From NCBI RefSeq assembly GCF_004027225.2, contig NC_044277.2, positions 73,285,900-73,349,899 on the forward strand: a stretch of 64,000 nucleotides of DNA, read 5' to 3'. Origin of the DNA: Strigops habroptila. Its lineage: Eukaryota; Chordata; Aves; Psittaciformes; Psittacidae. The position numbers were made by a program, and so were the translations under genes. A model generated the notes under the pieces. It was not told where the DNA came from, ran no database searches, and saw only the letters and a list, made by a program, of their open reading frames with translations. This document shows, piece after piece, positions 1 through 19,700 of the stretch; position 1 is the stretch's first letter; every line of letters begins with the position of its first letter.

Positions 1-402
1 AAAAAAAGTTTGTCAGATTGTTCCATAACTGCGTATTTTATTATAGGTTCTAAGTGTGTATAAATTCAGGCATTGTAAGGGCTTCTTTTGCAGAGCTGTC
101 TTCTTAATGGTGGTTTGTGGTTTCTGAGACTTGAATGTTTCTTAACAAATTCTCCTTGCTTCTTTCAAATCTGTATCTACAGACTATGTCCACAAAGACT
201 ACTTAGACAAACCATACTGTGTGTTCTGGTTTCTGCCGTATTAAGCACCTTTGTTTTTGTGAACAAATAAGCAAGACCCCCTGTACTGTGTAACAGTTGT
301 TAGCTATAGTGATAGTTTTCCTGTTCAAGATTGATAGAATAGCTCTTTTTTTCCAAACTGGAAATGTAATGCAACTTTACTGTATGTTTTTTTTAAACCT
401 AG
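1..402 (+). other. CCT5 intron, right part
   Basis: No reading frame here matches the CCT5 residues expected just upstream of the first exon, so this is intron. It ends in a pyrimidine-rich tract and an AG at 401-402. Nothing else is recognisable. Confidence 0.8.
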
Positions 403-6350
<5,948 letters not shown>

Positions 6351-6478
6351 AGGCTGAAAAGCACGAAAGATTAAGGGGGCCACCACAGTAGCGAAGACGG
6401 TAGTATTCTGATGCTTCATCTTCAGCTATTTATTTTGGATACTTTTTGTTTCAGATACTGTAACGGCTAAGTGTTAGA

Positions 6479-6484
6479 AATAAA
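6479..6484 (+). terminator. CCT5 polyadenylation signal AATAAA
   Basis: AATAAA lies 129 bases after the CCT5 stop codon, giving a short 3' UTR. A second AATAAA at 6612-6617 could serve as an alternative. Confidence 0.7.
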
Positions 6485-6617
6485 ACACAATTGAGCACTG
6501 GTGGTTTCAAGACTTGTTTCAGAAGTATCATTGCATATTTTCTTAGGTGTGAATATTCGTAGAAAACACTTCTCGAGTATATAGGGGGAAAAAAAACATC
6601 GATAATGCTGTAATAAA

Positions 6618-7347
6618 ATTCCATGGGTCCTTTTCCATTGCTCCTGCAGGTAGTTCTATTAGCTGTTAGTATGCAAAGCCCACAGATCCTCATTTTTAGA
6701 GATCTGTCACTCTTCAGTGAAGCAAGCAGAAAATTATTATAGCCTCCAGGAATTCTCATACATTAAATATATCAGGTATGAAGTTTCAGTCTGAGGATTT
6801 AAAGGAGCTGTATTTCATGCTTCTGGTTGCTTCCATTTTTTCTGTTGGAGTACCCTGTTCCTGATGTATGTGCAAGTTTTTTCAGGGCTAAACACATTAA
6901 GCCAAGTGGGGTTTTATCCAAAACTTTTGTCTATTCTACTACAGCTGAGTGCACTTACTTGCTACATCCCAGGTATTATCTTAGGATGGTAGAGTAAAAT
7001 TTACTAGTAAGGTGCCTTGCTTGTGAAACTACTAGCAAGAAAAAAGTGGTAGACCAGAACTGATGTGCAAATCTTTTTGCAAATTTCAAAAGATAGGGAA
7101 CTATTGAAAATACCAACTCAGCACAACTTGTGTTATGTTTCACGTGCTTCGTTTCGACGTTTCAGAGCTTAGTAGTAAAGAGGAAATGTCTCTGGTTAGC
7201 TAGCAGGTCTTGTTCTAATAATTACTTGTACTAATGTACCCCTTCCACTTCATAGTGAAGTTGTACATGTGATAGAAAGGAAGTGAGAAAACAGTTACTC
7301 ACATTTTGCTTATATTTTACTAGTGTTTCCCTTCAACTCCTATTCCC
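6618..7347. other. Intergenic, nothing recognised
   Basis: AT-rich sequence downstream of CCT5. Only short frames are present, and I see no repeat or gene. Confidence 0.5.
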
Positions 7348-7928
7348 TGTAGTGGTTTAAGCCCTGCTGGCAGCTAAGCACTCCACAGCTCCTCACTTGT
7401 TTTCCCACAGGGAATGGGGGAGAGAATCAGATGGGTAAAAGTGAGAGAACTGGTGGCTTGAGACAAAGGCAGTTATGCATGCAAGCAGAGCAAAACAAGG
7501 AATTCATTCACCACTTCCCATGGGCAGGCAGCTGGCCAGCCATCTCCAGAAAAGCACGGTTCTAACATGAGTAATGGTTACTTGGGAAGACAAATCCAAA
7601 ACCGCTGACTGTTTTTTCCCCTTCCTCCCTTCCCACAAACCTTTATAGGTGAGCAGGGTGCTATGTAGCAGGGGCTATTGCTTTGGTTAGTGCAGGTTAC
7701 GTGTAGGGTTGTGCCCCCTACCAACCTGCTGTGCACCCCTTGCCTGCTTCTTGGGGGGTGCGGATGGAGCATGAAGCAGGGGCAGCCCTGGTGCTGTGCA
7801 AGCACTGCTCAGCAAGAGCTAAAGCACGAGTTTGTTTTCAGCATCGTTTTGGTCACAAAGCTAAAGCATAAGCACCATACCAGCTACTGTGAAGAAAACT
7901 GGCTTCGTCCCAACCAGAGCCAGTATAC
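7348..7928 (+). mobile_element. Solo-LTR-like avian endogenous retrovirus element
   Basis: The block starts TGTAGTGGTTTAAGCCC, contains ACAAGGAATTCATTCAC and a TTACTTGGGAAGACAAA segment, has a TATA-like CTTTATAGG at about 7640, and ends near CAACCAGAGCCAGTATA. I recall this order of segments from a very common LTR of neoavian genomes. No gag, pol or env follows, so it would be a solo LTR. I could not see a convincing target-site duplication, so the exact edges are uncertain. Confidence 0.6.
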
Positions 7929-10554
7929 CTGTCCTGTCTGCATCCAGGAATCCTATAACCATGCTCTGCTGCTGGATGTCCCCACCAGAAGCGTGGAGGA
8001 GACAGGAGGGAGGACTCTGTGCAGGCGCCGCTGCAGCAGCCAGGCAGGGCGGAAAGCTATGGTCATGCTCTGCAGATGGCGCATGGAGTTGGTGTGCAGC
8101 ACCGGAGCTTACAGCTTGTTAGCACTGGACACATCTTCAGTGTGTGTAATGGGCTGGTAGCTTCTCAAGAATGTGTGAGCTGAGACCTGGTGCTGGTGTG
8201 TTGCCTTTAGGGTTGCATTTTCTTCTAAGGGCAAGTTTTGACTGTAAACCCCTGCCTCGTTCAGAAGCCTCTTGGAACTCAGGACAATTTACTTCAAAAC
8301 TTGTGAAATCGTGTGGTTTTGCTGACATGACTTATGGAAATAAAGGTCTTGTGCTCTGTAAATAAATACTTTTTTACTATTCGACCAGATCTTAACACGG
8401 GAACTCTGAAGCTGGGTGATGGAACTTTGAAACAATTGCACAAAAAGGAAGGCCTTTTAGAGGCTTGTACTTCTGGTTTTCAACATAATGAATGTATAGT
8501 GCTAGCATTGTCAATAATTGGTGCGTAGAGGCAAATGAAAGACAAACAACTTTCATCACAGTATGCAAGTATTAAACTAAATTAATGAAACCAGTGCAGC
8601 TCGAACTAGTATACTTTCACACGGTAGTAGTTGAATTTGTGCTTTGAAAGAACAGTGAGAATACCAGTATTGTGATCTTGTGTTCTGCCTCCAGTGACAT
8701 AAAGCAGAGCAAACGTAGCTAAATAACGGTAAGATTTTTGGAGACAAGCACAAGTTAATTAAATTAATCATGGGGTGGGTGTTTGTAACCATCACGAAGT
8801 AAAAGCATTGCCTAGTGGGGCGGGGGGCTGGGGGCTACAGGCCCCCCGCTCCCTTCAAGTGCCGCGCCGTTAACTCTAGGGAAAGGCGAGGTTCACCGCT
8901 GGAGGGCGACACACGCCTGTCACTGCTGTAGCAGGCTGGAGCCAGTTTTCCGGAGCGAGCTGGAGCACCCGGGCAGGCCTTTCCCAGCACCCCTGACATG
9001 GCACAAGTACGTCAACGGCAAGACCTGAATCTTTCCGGATCGCCCTCAAAGGCTCGGTTACTTCAGCTAGTTTCATGTGCCCTCAAATCCAGGTTTTCAC
9101 ATCTTCCTGGGACCCATACCCTAGCCCTGCCTTGTCCTGCTAGTTCTAGTTCTCCTGTTAGCAGCCAGCTTTTCCCAGCCTCCTTTCTTAGTCTCTCCTG
9201 CTGCACTCCCAGGCCTGGGCTCCTTTCCTTCTCCAGTCTCTTGCATCTCCACGCTGACACAGCACTCATCTTTGCAGGCACACGAGCAAGGCTGCCAGGA
9301 GCAGAGCACGCAGAATTCCTCTCCAGCCCTCAGGGTCATACTGGCCCTCAGCAGCTCGGAGGGGCGTGCACCCAGGGCTGGGCTCTGGCTTTGGGTGCGC
9401 CGCAGTGATTCAGAGAAGTCAGGTCTGAGCAGATTTTTGTCAGGAACAGTGTTAAGCAGGGCTGTGAAACAACATTCTGGTTTCTCTACAAACTGACACT
9501 CTTTAAGAGGGAAGAACCTGATGTTTGAACTTTTCTGATTGTGTTCTGCATGGGAAAAGATGCCTCATAATGCAAGCAGTTCCTGTCTGAACAAGCTGAT
9601 CTGACAATCTTACAGGCAACCACAGACAGGGTCTTAAGTGCAAGTCAAGCAGTCTTGCTAACACATGGGTCTGCTAGCTCCATCTGTAATATCAAGACAG
9701 CTGGGTATTAGGATACCTGACCCAGACCTACCTAACCTAAGCTGACTGGTTCCAGGTCCTGTGCAGGCTGTATGTCTTTATGTAAAGGCTGTACAGAAAA
9801 GAGGGTGCCGTGGGAGCTGCTCTCCTCTGCAGCAGAATGGCGTGACTGTCCCTTACACTGTAACAATTACTGTTATATTGGCCATAGGGATCGTTATTAC
9901 ACCCTCTGGACTCCTACCATCATCCAAGGAGGGATGATTCAGTTGTGAGGTTTGGGTCAGGGAGAGTAGCCTTGTTTGTCCTCCCTGCACACAAGTGCCT
10001 CTCCATTTCACTTCTTGGAGGGTTTCCCAGGAGCTCTCTGCCAGGGAACATTTCTCACCACGTTAAAGAGCCAATTAAATGGACTGACAGTGTTTGCTTT
10101 GTAAACAACTCATCTCTGTGATACAAGAGAGACAGTTTGCTGAACCCAAATGACTCAGGGGTAGAGCTTTATTACGTTCTCTGTAGGATGTGGACCCTGC
10201 GATACAGGCCTGGTGTACATGCAAGTAGGATCCGCATCCTTGTGAGATTCCTTCCTGGCACCAGTAACTGTGTTATGGTGAGGTTCCTGCCCTGCAGTGC
10301 TGAACGGCAGCAGCATGGGCACTGAGAGAAGCAGGTCTCTGCCAGCTCTCTGGTGTCTGAGTGCTTACCGAACATGGGACACTGCTGTCAGGCCCCCGAG
10401 TGCTCTCCCCTTGCTCCCCGCCAGGGGTTTGGCTACTTGCACTCAAGGCCAGCTCTGGCATGGCACATCTGTGTCACCTTGAATCACACTGCTGGGGGAA
10501 CTGATGGGGGTGAGAAAGATCTGGGAGAATCCCTCCCACTTCTGCTCCAGAGCT
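7929..10554. other. Intergenic, no gene supported
   Basis: The stretch holds many short overlapping frames without conserved features. A GC-richer patch occurs at 8815-8960 with a few CpGs, but it is too small to call an island. AATAAA-like motifs occur, with no associated reading frame. Confidence 0.5.
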
Positions 10555-10760
10555 GTGTTTAAGCTCAGGCCTGTGCCCTTGCGCCTTGACTGAGCTATGC
10601 TCAGCTATGCCTCTGCCTTGCTGGTACTGATGCTGGTTTGGCTTCCTGGCTTGTCCTTAGCCTTGCCTCGTCAAGCTGGACTTGCCTAAGTGATCTTGAC
10701 TCTTCACGGACCCGGATCACCGTGGCTGGACCTGCTCTGCTTTTCTTGCATGGCTACAGT
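10555..10760 (+). repeat. Possible old dispersed repeat (shared with 24,065 and 34,100 regions)
   Basis: It begins TTTAAGCTCAGGC, and contains GGCTTCCTGGCTTG and a CTCGTCAAGCTGG-like stretch. The block at 24,065-24,390 begins with the same TTTAAGCTCAGGC, and 33,870-34,390 on the minus strand carries CTGACTTCCTGGCTTGACC. The family looks like a degraded avian LTR. Similarity is only partial. Confidence 0.35.
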
Positions 10761-13700
10761 GATGTCAAGGAGGTCTGGAGTGGCCAGAAGTCTGGAAGGA
10801 ACATCTAAGAAGGCCATTGAAGGAAACCTAACTCTTTGAGATAGGCAGTGTACGAGCAAGAAGGGCTGTGCAAGCAAAGGTGGCGTGAGCAAAAGAAAGC
10901 TAAGGAACCTCAAGGAAAAATCTGACCACTTGCTTACAGTGAATGGTGGACACCTGGGACTTTAGTTAGGGAAAGAAGAATAAAATACTAGAATTGGGAA
11001 AACAGATGTGAGTGATGTTATCAAGGACTGCTGAAGGCATCAGCTCTGTGGGATGGGGTACTACCATAAGCCCTCATTCCCTCTCAGAAAAGTCGAGCAG
11101 CTGAGTAACACAGGATTATAAATGCTCGGTGTGGATTCTAATGCTTTTTCTGTTTGCAGTAGGGCCCATAATGGGATACGGTGTTTTCTGCCATGAGAAA
11201 AAGATCACAACTGCATCAGCTTCATCTTCAAAGTATCCCAATACAGTGGCCAAAGGGAGAGCAGCAACGAGGAACTTCAAAATGCTAAGGGTGAGCTAAG
11301 GTGCTGGACTTGGCTGCTCATCCGTACTGTGTCCGTGCCTCAGGGATTCCCATTCTACTCGGCTGGAACTTCACTTTTCTGCCTGCATCCAAATCAAGAG
11401 GTATTTCCTTCTTCCTTCTCTGCACCAACTGGCTGTGCTGCCAAGGACTATATATTCCCCCCCGAACTCCAATGTGTCATTTGGTTCTCATAATTCATGG
11501 GGGGAAAAACTATCAAGGATGACTAAATTTAAAGTTTCCATCTCTCTGCAGGCTCCTCTTAAGTCAAAACCTGGTGAAAGCTGGAAAGTGTCTTTGAGGA
11601 ATTATCACCATATACTTGACCTGTTCTTATTTTTTTTTTTTCAGAGATGGGATATTGGATTATATTAGCCCTTTGGTCTGATGTGGTAGAGGCATTCTTA
11701 TTATCTAAGTATGACTATGCTGAGGCAAGCTTTTCAAACTTTGTGTTGTAGATAAAACCAGCTGATTTACAGAACAACAAATAACTGGCTAACACTGGCG
11801 AACTGACATATTGTTTCTGTTTCTCGTAAGGCAACTATCAAAATTATGAAGCTGCCTTAGACTTATAAAGAGGTATTTAAATGTACCTCTTTTCCTGCAA
11901 CATAGCCCAAAGTTACAGGAACAGTGCATTCTTCCATACCCTTACATCTGGCAGAAAACGAATACAATTGTTTTATATTTGAGTTAATATTGTACCACTT
12001 CAACAATCAAAAAAGCTTTATCTCATTAAAATTTACAGAGGTGCCACTGAAGCAGCATTGTTTTCCCTCTACATCTTTTTATTAGTTGGATATTAAATGA
12101 ACAGTCTTGAAAATATTTTCTTGAATTCACATTTGATTTGTGGTGGCTTGTTCATAAAAGAAAAATAAATATAACCCAAAAATTTAAAAGTCTCACTTGA
12201 ACTTAAAGATTTTGTGATTTCTGATACAGTATAGTACTTTCCTTACCCCATGCAAAGAAAATCATCTGTTTCTCTACACCTCATAAGTAACCAAGCTGAT
12301 TCCTCAAAGATGTCGTTTATTTTTTCGCTCCAGATCAGGAGGCAATGGTTTCCCTGCTGGCACAAACAGAGCCTATGGACACAGGGGACTATCTAGTGTC
12401 ACCTCAGCTGCTCTGATCTCAGGGCATCAGGGCCTCAGGCTGTCTCGGTTTCAAGAAGCTGATTTGATTTATGAGCCTTATGGCACCTAGTTCCCAGAGC
12501 ATCGTAAAAAACCTGTCCAACATTAAAACTGCTGAGTTCCTGCTCTCTAACTGGACTGTCTCATGGTGAACTTCTCTACCAGCTGCTCATATTCATCACT
12601 CACTGACCATTCCCTTCATCCAGCTCACAAGTGAAAAGCTCTCTGCCGTCTCCTGACCTTTCTCCCACGTGTACACCCCTGACTCCTCTGCTGCCAGGTA
12701 TGTGTCCCCATAACCCACTGGCAGGACCTCCTGGTCCTCACACTCGGCTGGGTTTTCCAGTGAACATAAAGCTTCTCCAAGGAGCCTTGAACCATCTTTT
12801 GATGCGCTTGCCCCAGGTGGTTGTCAATTCTCCCCGCTCTCTGCTGCTGTTTGAATTTGAGTCTTGGTCTGAACTGACATTAGCTGGTTTCCTGGTTTTC
12901 ACATTCAGCTACTGTGCTGGCTGGCATTTTGCAAGTGCCTTGACTAGACAGTTAGATATGAAGTCTTCTCATTAACACATTTCTTGTAATTGGAAGAAGG
13001 CCAAAGGCTGGGAGAGGCAAGTTTCCAGCTCTGCCTTTAAGGGCAGCATTAATAGTTAAGGTTAAATGAGTGCAAGTGTTAGTGACTGAGAATGAGCTCA
13101 GAGGACCAGAAGGTGATGTGTGGCAAGTGCTGGGGAAGCAGGAGTGACTGAAATGACTGAAAATCCATCCTTGGCTGAGTAACTTTGGCACAAGGTTACA
13201 ATGGCACACCCTTTTAATACTTATTGCACTGCCTCTCTTTTCAGCTATGTTGACTCACTCTCTAAGAAAAGCTACTGCTACGGATCCCATGGGAGCTCCA
13301 TTTCTGACTATTCAGGATCTGGGTCAGGATCTTTCTTGCTCCTTCATGCTGGGACAGTGCAAATGCCCGGGAGATGGGCAGATCAGCACAGTCTTCCTTG
13401 ACAAAGAAAGTTTGCAGCAATTTCTTTTCTTTTGCTAATACAAGATGTATGTACTCTCCAGCTCTGGCTTGTTTAGGAAGAGCAGAGAACATAAGCAGAG
13501 ATGTGTTTTTTTCAAAACTGAGCACTGAGTATTATTGCTTTTGAGTAGAAGTGCAGAAGCTGAAGGCCAACAAAGTTCAGTGGATGCTTAGCAGTGGTTT
13601 CATTTCTTGGATGAAACTAAGCATGGAAGAAGGCGAAACTTAGTTCTGGAGAGACCACTCTGGAGCTGGTGGAAAACAGGTCATATTACTAAGTCCCAGG

Positions 13701-16700
13701 AAAATCCTGATTCCTCATGCAGGGGTTAGTGGGTATGGGTGTTTGAATCGTTGGCACACTCCCAGCACTGGAAGCTTCAGCCACTGCAATGCAGCAATGC
13801 AAGCATCTGAGGGACTAAGATGTGGTAATGAGAATCCCCATAGTCAAACTGTCCCTTTAAGGTATTGCAAAAATCAGATTCCACTTTGCTTCAAGAAACT
13901 CCTCTGCAGGTAACGCAGAATGAGGAGAGGACCTTTGCACACCAGTGTGGAACTATAATACCTACCTCCAAGCCTGAGCCGTAGGCTCTGCTGCAGGTCA
14001 TTAGAGGAAGATGGGCTAGCTCCTATGAGGGTTTGAGTAGTGCCACAGATGAGAGAGCAGAGGTCTTGCAGAGCACACAGAGAAGGTAATTCAGCAGCTC
14101 TGATGTCCTCAATGTACAAATCAGAGACCTGGTCCGGTTGGCTTCTGGTCTATGTGCCAGGATTTCTGTGTAAGACAAGACCTCAGTGACCTGTTACAGT
14201 GCATACTCAGGCTCTGCGCCATCGTGGAGGAGGGATGCAGAAAAGGTGTGCAAGAAATCGTTTACACGTATCCCAGTTTATGTGCTGCCAGAGTTTATCA
14301 GCCCCTAGTCCAAGTATGTTGAATTTATCCTGCGTACAACTTACCTACAGAAAATGTGTATATTTGTGCTCTCTGCGTACTAACATAACTGAGTCTCATG
14401 GCAAAGCTGCAGGCCTGAAAAAGTGGGTTTCAGAAGGCTATAAAGCCCTCTCTCAGGAACTATTTATAGCTATTTCGTAATTATTAGCCTACTGACAGCA
14501 CTATAATGAAAGAAAATGTGGGGATGTGAAGATAGATAATCCAATAAATTCCTCAGCTCTGAGACCGTGAAGTCTGTCTCAAGGCATGTATTGGCTGATT
14601 TTCTGTTCTTAAATGCTTCTTTTCAGCCCCAGGACACAGGCAAGAAATTATTTTCCTTAGTGACTGCCCAGACATGACTAGTGTGTTAGTGCTTACCTGA
14701 CAAGCTATACCAAAGGGTGAGTTTTAGTCTTTTAATCTAAGCAGTATGCGTCTACATGATCTTTTCCCTTGTCTGCAGGCTGACAGGTTGTAGCTCTTTG
14801 TTCCTAATTGCAACAAAGTGATTTGCCGATGAAATGGTGAGCAGATTTATCACTAAACTAAATACATGTTCAAATCGCAAAGACAATGAAGGCTAATGAG
14901 GGAGATTTGCAAAGTAACAGCTTTGTGAATCAGCGTGGAAATTGCTGCCAACATCCCATGAGACCCTGGAATAAAGAGAAAAGCCAGAAAAGTGGGCTGA
15001 ACACTATCCATCTGAAAGTGAGCCTGCCTTGCAAATGGTCTGGTTTTGCTCTTGGTAAGGAAAGGTTCCTCACCTCTACCAAAGAATTTCCCATTCCCCT
15101 TTCTTTTTCTTTACCATCACCTGATTAGGATTACCTATGGGAAAATAAAAATTTCCCCATGCCATTGTCCTCAGACTCTAAGAACAAGAAAGTTTATAAG
15201 CAGGGTTGTGAAATCCAACTTAATCCAACCTGAGCATTGGTTCTGACATGCTACTCTCCCCTGAATAATTCTAACGTGGAGCTATCCAGCCATCCTCCAT
15301 TAGCAAGCCGAACAGTCCCAAGAGCCACTGAAGAACAGCAAAATTCTGTATCAGAGCTTGGCAAAATGAATAGCTGTGCCAAAAACCAGGAACACAGGAA
15401 ACAGGACCTGGATCTGTACAGTCATTATTGCCCCTGCCTTCTCCGACATTAGGAATTTAGCGCCTATATGGATTGTGGTGAGGTATGCACTTATCATTGC
15501 TGATATAAGATCCAAACTGCATGACTATAGACTGGCCTATTTTAATCAAGATGAGAGAAATTAGTCATTAGGTGATCCAGAAAGGAACTACAGGAGCTGC
15601 TCAGAGGAAATCGTTTTGACTAAACAGAGAGGTATTGGTTTTGGCGCCTTTCTTTCATTGGGAATGAATGCTCCAGCAACAACAATGCCCCAGATACTTT
15701 ACTTCTGTGGAAATACTGTGTGGAAATACTGTGGAGATAAATATCTTTGTTAGCTTTCATGAATTATCAGCCAACCAGCCCAGCAAAAATGATTGCAACT
15801 ACAGCAAAATACTTTGAATGAAACCAGCTTAAACGTTCATGCCATTTTTTTCTGTAGTGATTTAGTCTGTGGCAAGAGACATGGAATTTAAGTTGCAAGT
15901 ATGAAATTCAGGTTTGTTCTAGAGTTATAACTGTTGTGTGGCTGAGTGGCAGGGCTGGCTGTACCCACACCTAGCACACTTAAACCATTAATTCCCCTGG
16001 CGGTCCAGGAACTCCCCAGCTATTCAGCTGCATAGATAAGGCAATGGACTGATCTGAGACAGTGGGCCGACTTGAACTGAACTCCTAGCCACCTTCACAA
16101 TGAAGTGTTTGGCTACTTGCTGCAAGAGCTGCAGAAGGGAGTTCCAGACCACCATGGAGATCCCCCCATGCAGCTCCTGCTGTGCCCTGACCAACTGATA
16201 ATGTTTCAGTATGTAGATTAACATTACGGGTGGACAATATGGCCATCCCAGAGACTCCCTATTAAAATTCTTCACATGTTGGCTGAAATCACATAGTAAT
16301 GAAAGCAAAACAAGAAATATTGGTTCTGACCTCTGGAGGCAGTGGAGTATTGGAACACACAATGGGAAAGCGATGGCAACCACAATGCAGGCAGAGCAAG
16401 GAGTCCAGTGTATTGTAAACTTAAGAAAAGGTGGAAGAAAGTCAAGGCTCTTATTTCAAGGAATACAGTCCCCAGCTGAAGTCCAAGGTAGGAGCTAATG
16501 GTAAGAAGGGGTGAAAAGGAAAATGAGAACTCAGGGTCAGAACTTCCAATTCTTTGTCTGCCTCTGGGAGAACAGTGATATGTCTACTGGTTAAGGAGAC
16601 CTGAAGTCGGATTAATGAATACTGTTTCCAGCCCCAGCCTGCTGGGTGACCTGACTTACAGCTCAGGACTTTGGCCTGTGCCCAGACTTCTCATCAGTGA

Positions 16701-19700
16701 GGCTTCCACCCATTGAACCAAAGCTATTCTTGGTGGTGGGTGGCCAGTTACCTTCCCCCATCATTCCTTTGGCCAGTGCCACATACCACGTGCCATAAAC
16801 TCATCTCCCTCCCACAGTGACAGAAGAAAAGGAAAGGACAGGGGCATCCTGTTACAGCCAGATCTCTGCCAACCCTATCCAATTCCTGACATGCCCTTGT
16901 GCAGTCAGGAACCGGTGGGAGGGAGGCAAGCTTCTCAGGGGCAGAATTGCTGCCTATTGTGGCTCCCGCTTAATCCTCAGATTTCCATTATGGAGCAGTA
17001 CAGAAGAGACCAACCAGTTAAGCAGTTCCTGAGGTAGCCCAGCAACAGTAAACTCAAACAGAGGCTGGCAATGGTTATCTTCAAAGACAAGCAGAGAGCC
17101 ACCAGGAGGCCCAGCCTCCCTCTGTCCTAACCTTCTCCAGCACTGGGAATAGAAGCCACCCAACCGGCCTGCTGAAGTCCACTCCTACCCTGCTATCAGC
17201 AGCACCCAAACAGCAGCCGCTCTTCGTGCAAGTGTTTACTTATGTTTCTAGATGAGCGATAAACAGCCCTGGTGGGACCAAGGTGCTGCAGTCTCTTCTG
17301 AAGTACTATGATCAGTATGGGTATAACCTGAGGACACAAGTGCATGCCTCTTCTTGCTACAGCAGTGGGTCAAATGAGTCATGAGTGAGAGCAGCGCCTC
17401 TCCCAGCCCAGTGAAAGGAGCCACTGAGTTGTACACTAAGCACCCTGTATCGCTTCTTGAGAGACTAAAGTCTTCCAAGGTTTTGTATCAAGGGATACTT
17501 CTGCAGCAGGATGACCCCCATGAAAGTGAATAGTGGATGGGCAAGTGATACAGAAGCAGGACTGAAGGAGCGAGAAAGATGGAGGAAAGAGCAAGCAAGG
17601 GAGAGAAAAGAAATAACAACACACAAGGAAGACCCCTGAAAGCTCCTCAGGAGCTGAAGGAGGAGCTGAGCCAGGTGCAGAGTGGCACTGGGGACAAAGC
17701 GAGCGGACTCAGATCTGCCTGTTTCAAGTGGCTGTTTGCAGACATCTCAGTAGCAATCATGGCAACAGGATTGTTTTTCCTGAAGCCAGCTCTAAATAGC
17801 TAGATGTCAGATACAAACTAAATAACAGACCGTTTTACCACTTAAGATATGGATTCTTTCTCACTATCTGCTAAGAAATCTGTCAGCAAAGCTCAGGTGG
17901 AAGCTGCACTTAGAGTCAGCACACAGGAGGTGGCTATCAGGGTGTAGAACGAGAGCAGGATCCTCATGTGATTTAACCCTGAGACATAGGAGCCAGCCAG
18001 AGACATGTGTCCTCCTCAGTGGGGTGCGGCTTGTAAACAGTAAAGAAGGGTTAGAAGTGCAATTAGTCTGTATGACAACTGTGACCACCTTCTGTCACCA
18101 CACTGGGCCAGGCCAAATCCCCCTTCCTCCCTCTCTTGCACAAAGCTGGGCCAAGACACAGGGCTTATAAACATGCCCAGCTGCCTGTCAGCCCAGGGAA
18201 AAACAACAAACACACCCACAGCAACAGGCAGGCCTGTATATGGGCAAGCACAGACTATTGGCTGGCATGGCTGGCTGTCAGACCTTGGACAGACCGTGGG
18301 CAGGGAAGTCTAGGATAGTGGAGAATCATTACAGGATTTAGTAGTGGTCAATTCTCTTCTTGTGGTCAGCACTGACACACATAGCCCAGCGCAATGCAAG
18401 GAGAACTAAAACTATAGTAGTAAGATGCTGTGCAACCCAAGCTACAGGATGTGGGAAACGCCAAGGCAGTTCCTTTGATCTCTCTTGTCTAAAACATTTC
18501 CCTCCAGTTCATGCATCGCCACTCAGGCTAACAGCTGAAATTCTATGAGCCATTGCATGTTTCCCAATCAGGAACCAGGTGTCTTCTGATCCAGCCACTT
18601 TCAATCCTGTAGCTCTTTGTCCTTTGGCACGACAATGGGGTTTTTTATGACTTCTTATGGCTTCTCAGCTACAAGCAGCTCTAGAAGACAGCAGCTGGGA
18701 TGCAGTTGTCACCAGAATGTTCCTACATGAGTAAGAATGAAAGGTAACAAATTCCCACCATCTCTTTCCATCCCTGTGCTCAGAAGGACAGTTGTTCACA
18801 ACAGGGTCATGTTTTATAGGGTTTTTTTATCAAAGCTCCGGCTTGCTTTGTCTTTGAAGTGAAAGTCAAAACTCAAGAATAAACAGTGTTGGCGGAGGCA
18901 GGCACAGGCACTATGCTGTCTTGCATCTGCCCTATCACATTTCCTGGCCTGAAATGCTTTCCCCTACTCATTTTTGGGGTCTGGTGCTCAGCCTCTCTAC
19001 AGTCTCAAGACCTGGCACCTGTGTGCAGAGAGGAAAGGGTCACACAGGATGGTCAGCATGCAGTCTTGCTCAGGAGACAAGGTTACAAGGGAACTCTGGG
19101 GAATATGGAGAATTACTCCTTCGCTGCCCTTCCTAAAAAACTTCAGTCACACTAATGATATCTAACAGGGTTTAAGTGGGAAGGGATGGAAGTAACATTG
19201 TGTCAGTTGATAAGGCAGAAAGATTATATGCTCCAAGCTTCTAGAAATTACACCAAAAGCCTACTGGAGAGGTCCTGAAGGCTGGACTTCTGCCCTGCCT
19301 TCGGTCACTTGGTCAGCCAGTCCAATAGGGTGACTTTCATTAGTCTTCATATAGAAGGAGGAAATGACATTGATCCCGCTATCCACCCTGGTCCTACCCT
19401 CCCTTTTCTGTCCTGAGTCCAGCCAGCTTCATGACATGGTCTATGTGCTGGGGACATTGCTGACCTGTGGTTAGCCCAGATAATTTGCTTAAGTGATCTC
19501 TTCAACAATTAACATTTTAATTCTGAGATGACTCATCTGTGCCACTGTTTGATCATTATCATAGCCTGGGTCAATCACTTTCGTATCTGCCTGCAATTTC
19601 ACATCTCTGTGTAGCAAAGATCTTCCACTTCCACTTTTTCCTACCAACACTTCCTAACTGGAAGGAGTGTTATGACCAAGGGATCTGTCCAGTTAATGGG

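Noticed and set aside
7678-8160. Plus-strand 160-codon open frame
   Set aside because: It runs through the LTR-like element and out the other side, has no domain, and overlaps other frames of equal quality.
9063-9339. Overlapping frames on both strands in a GC-richer patch
   Set aside because: Frames on opposite strands are equally open, typical of GC-rich noncoding DNA.
16024-16383. Minus-strand 119-codon frame
   Set aside because: No recognised family, no splice or start context, and no repeat signature; treated as chance.
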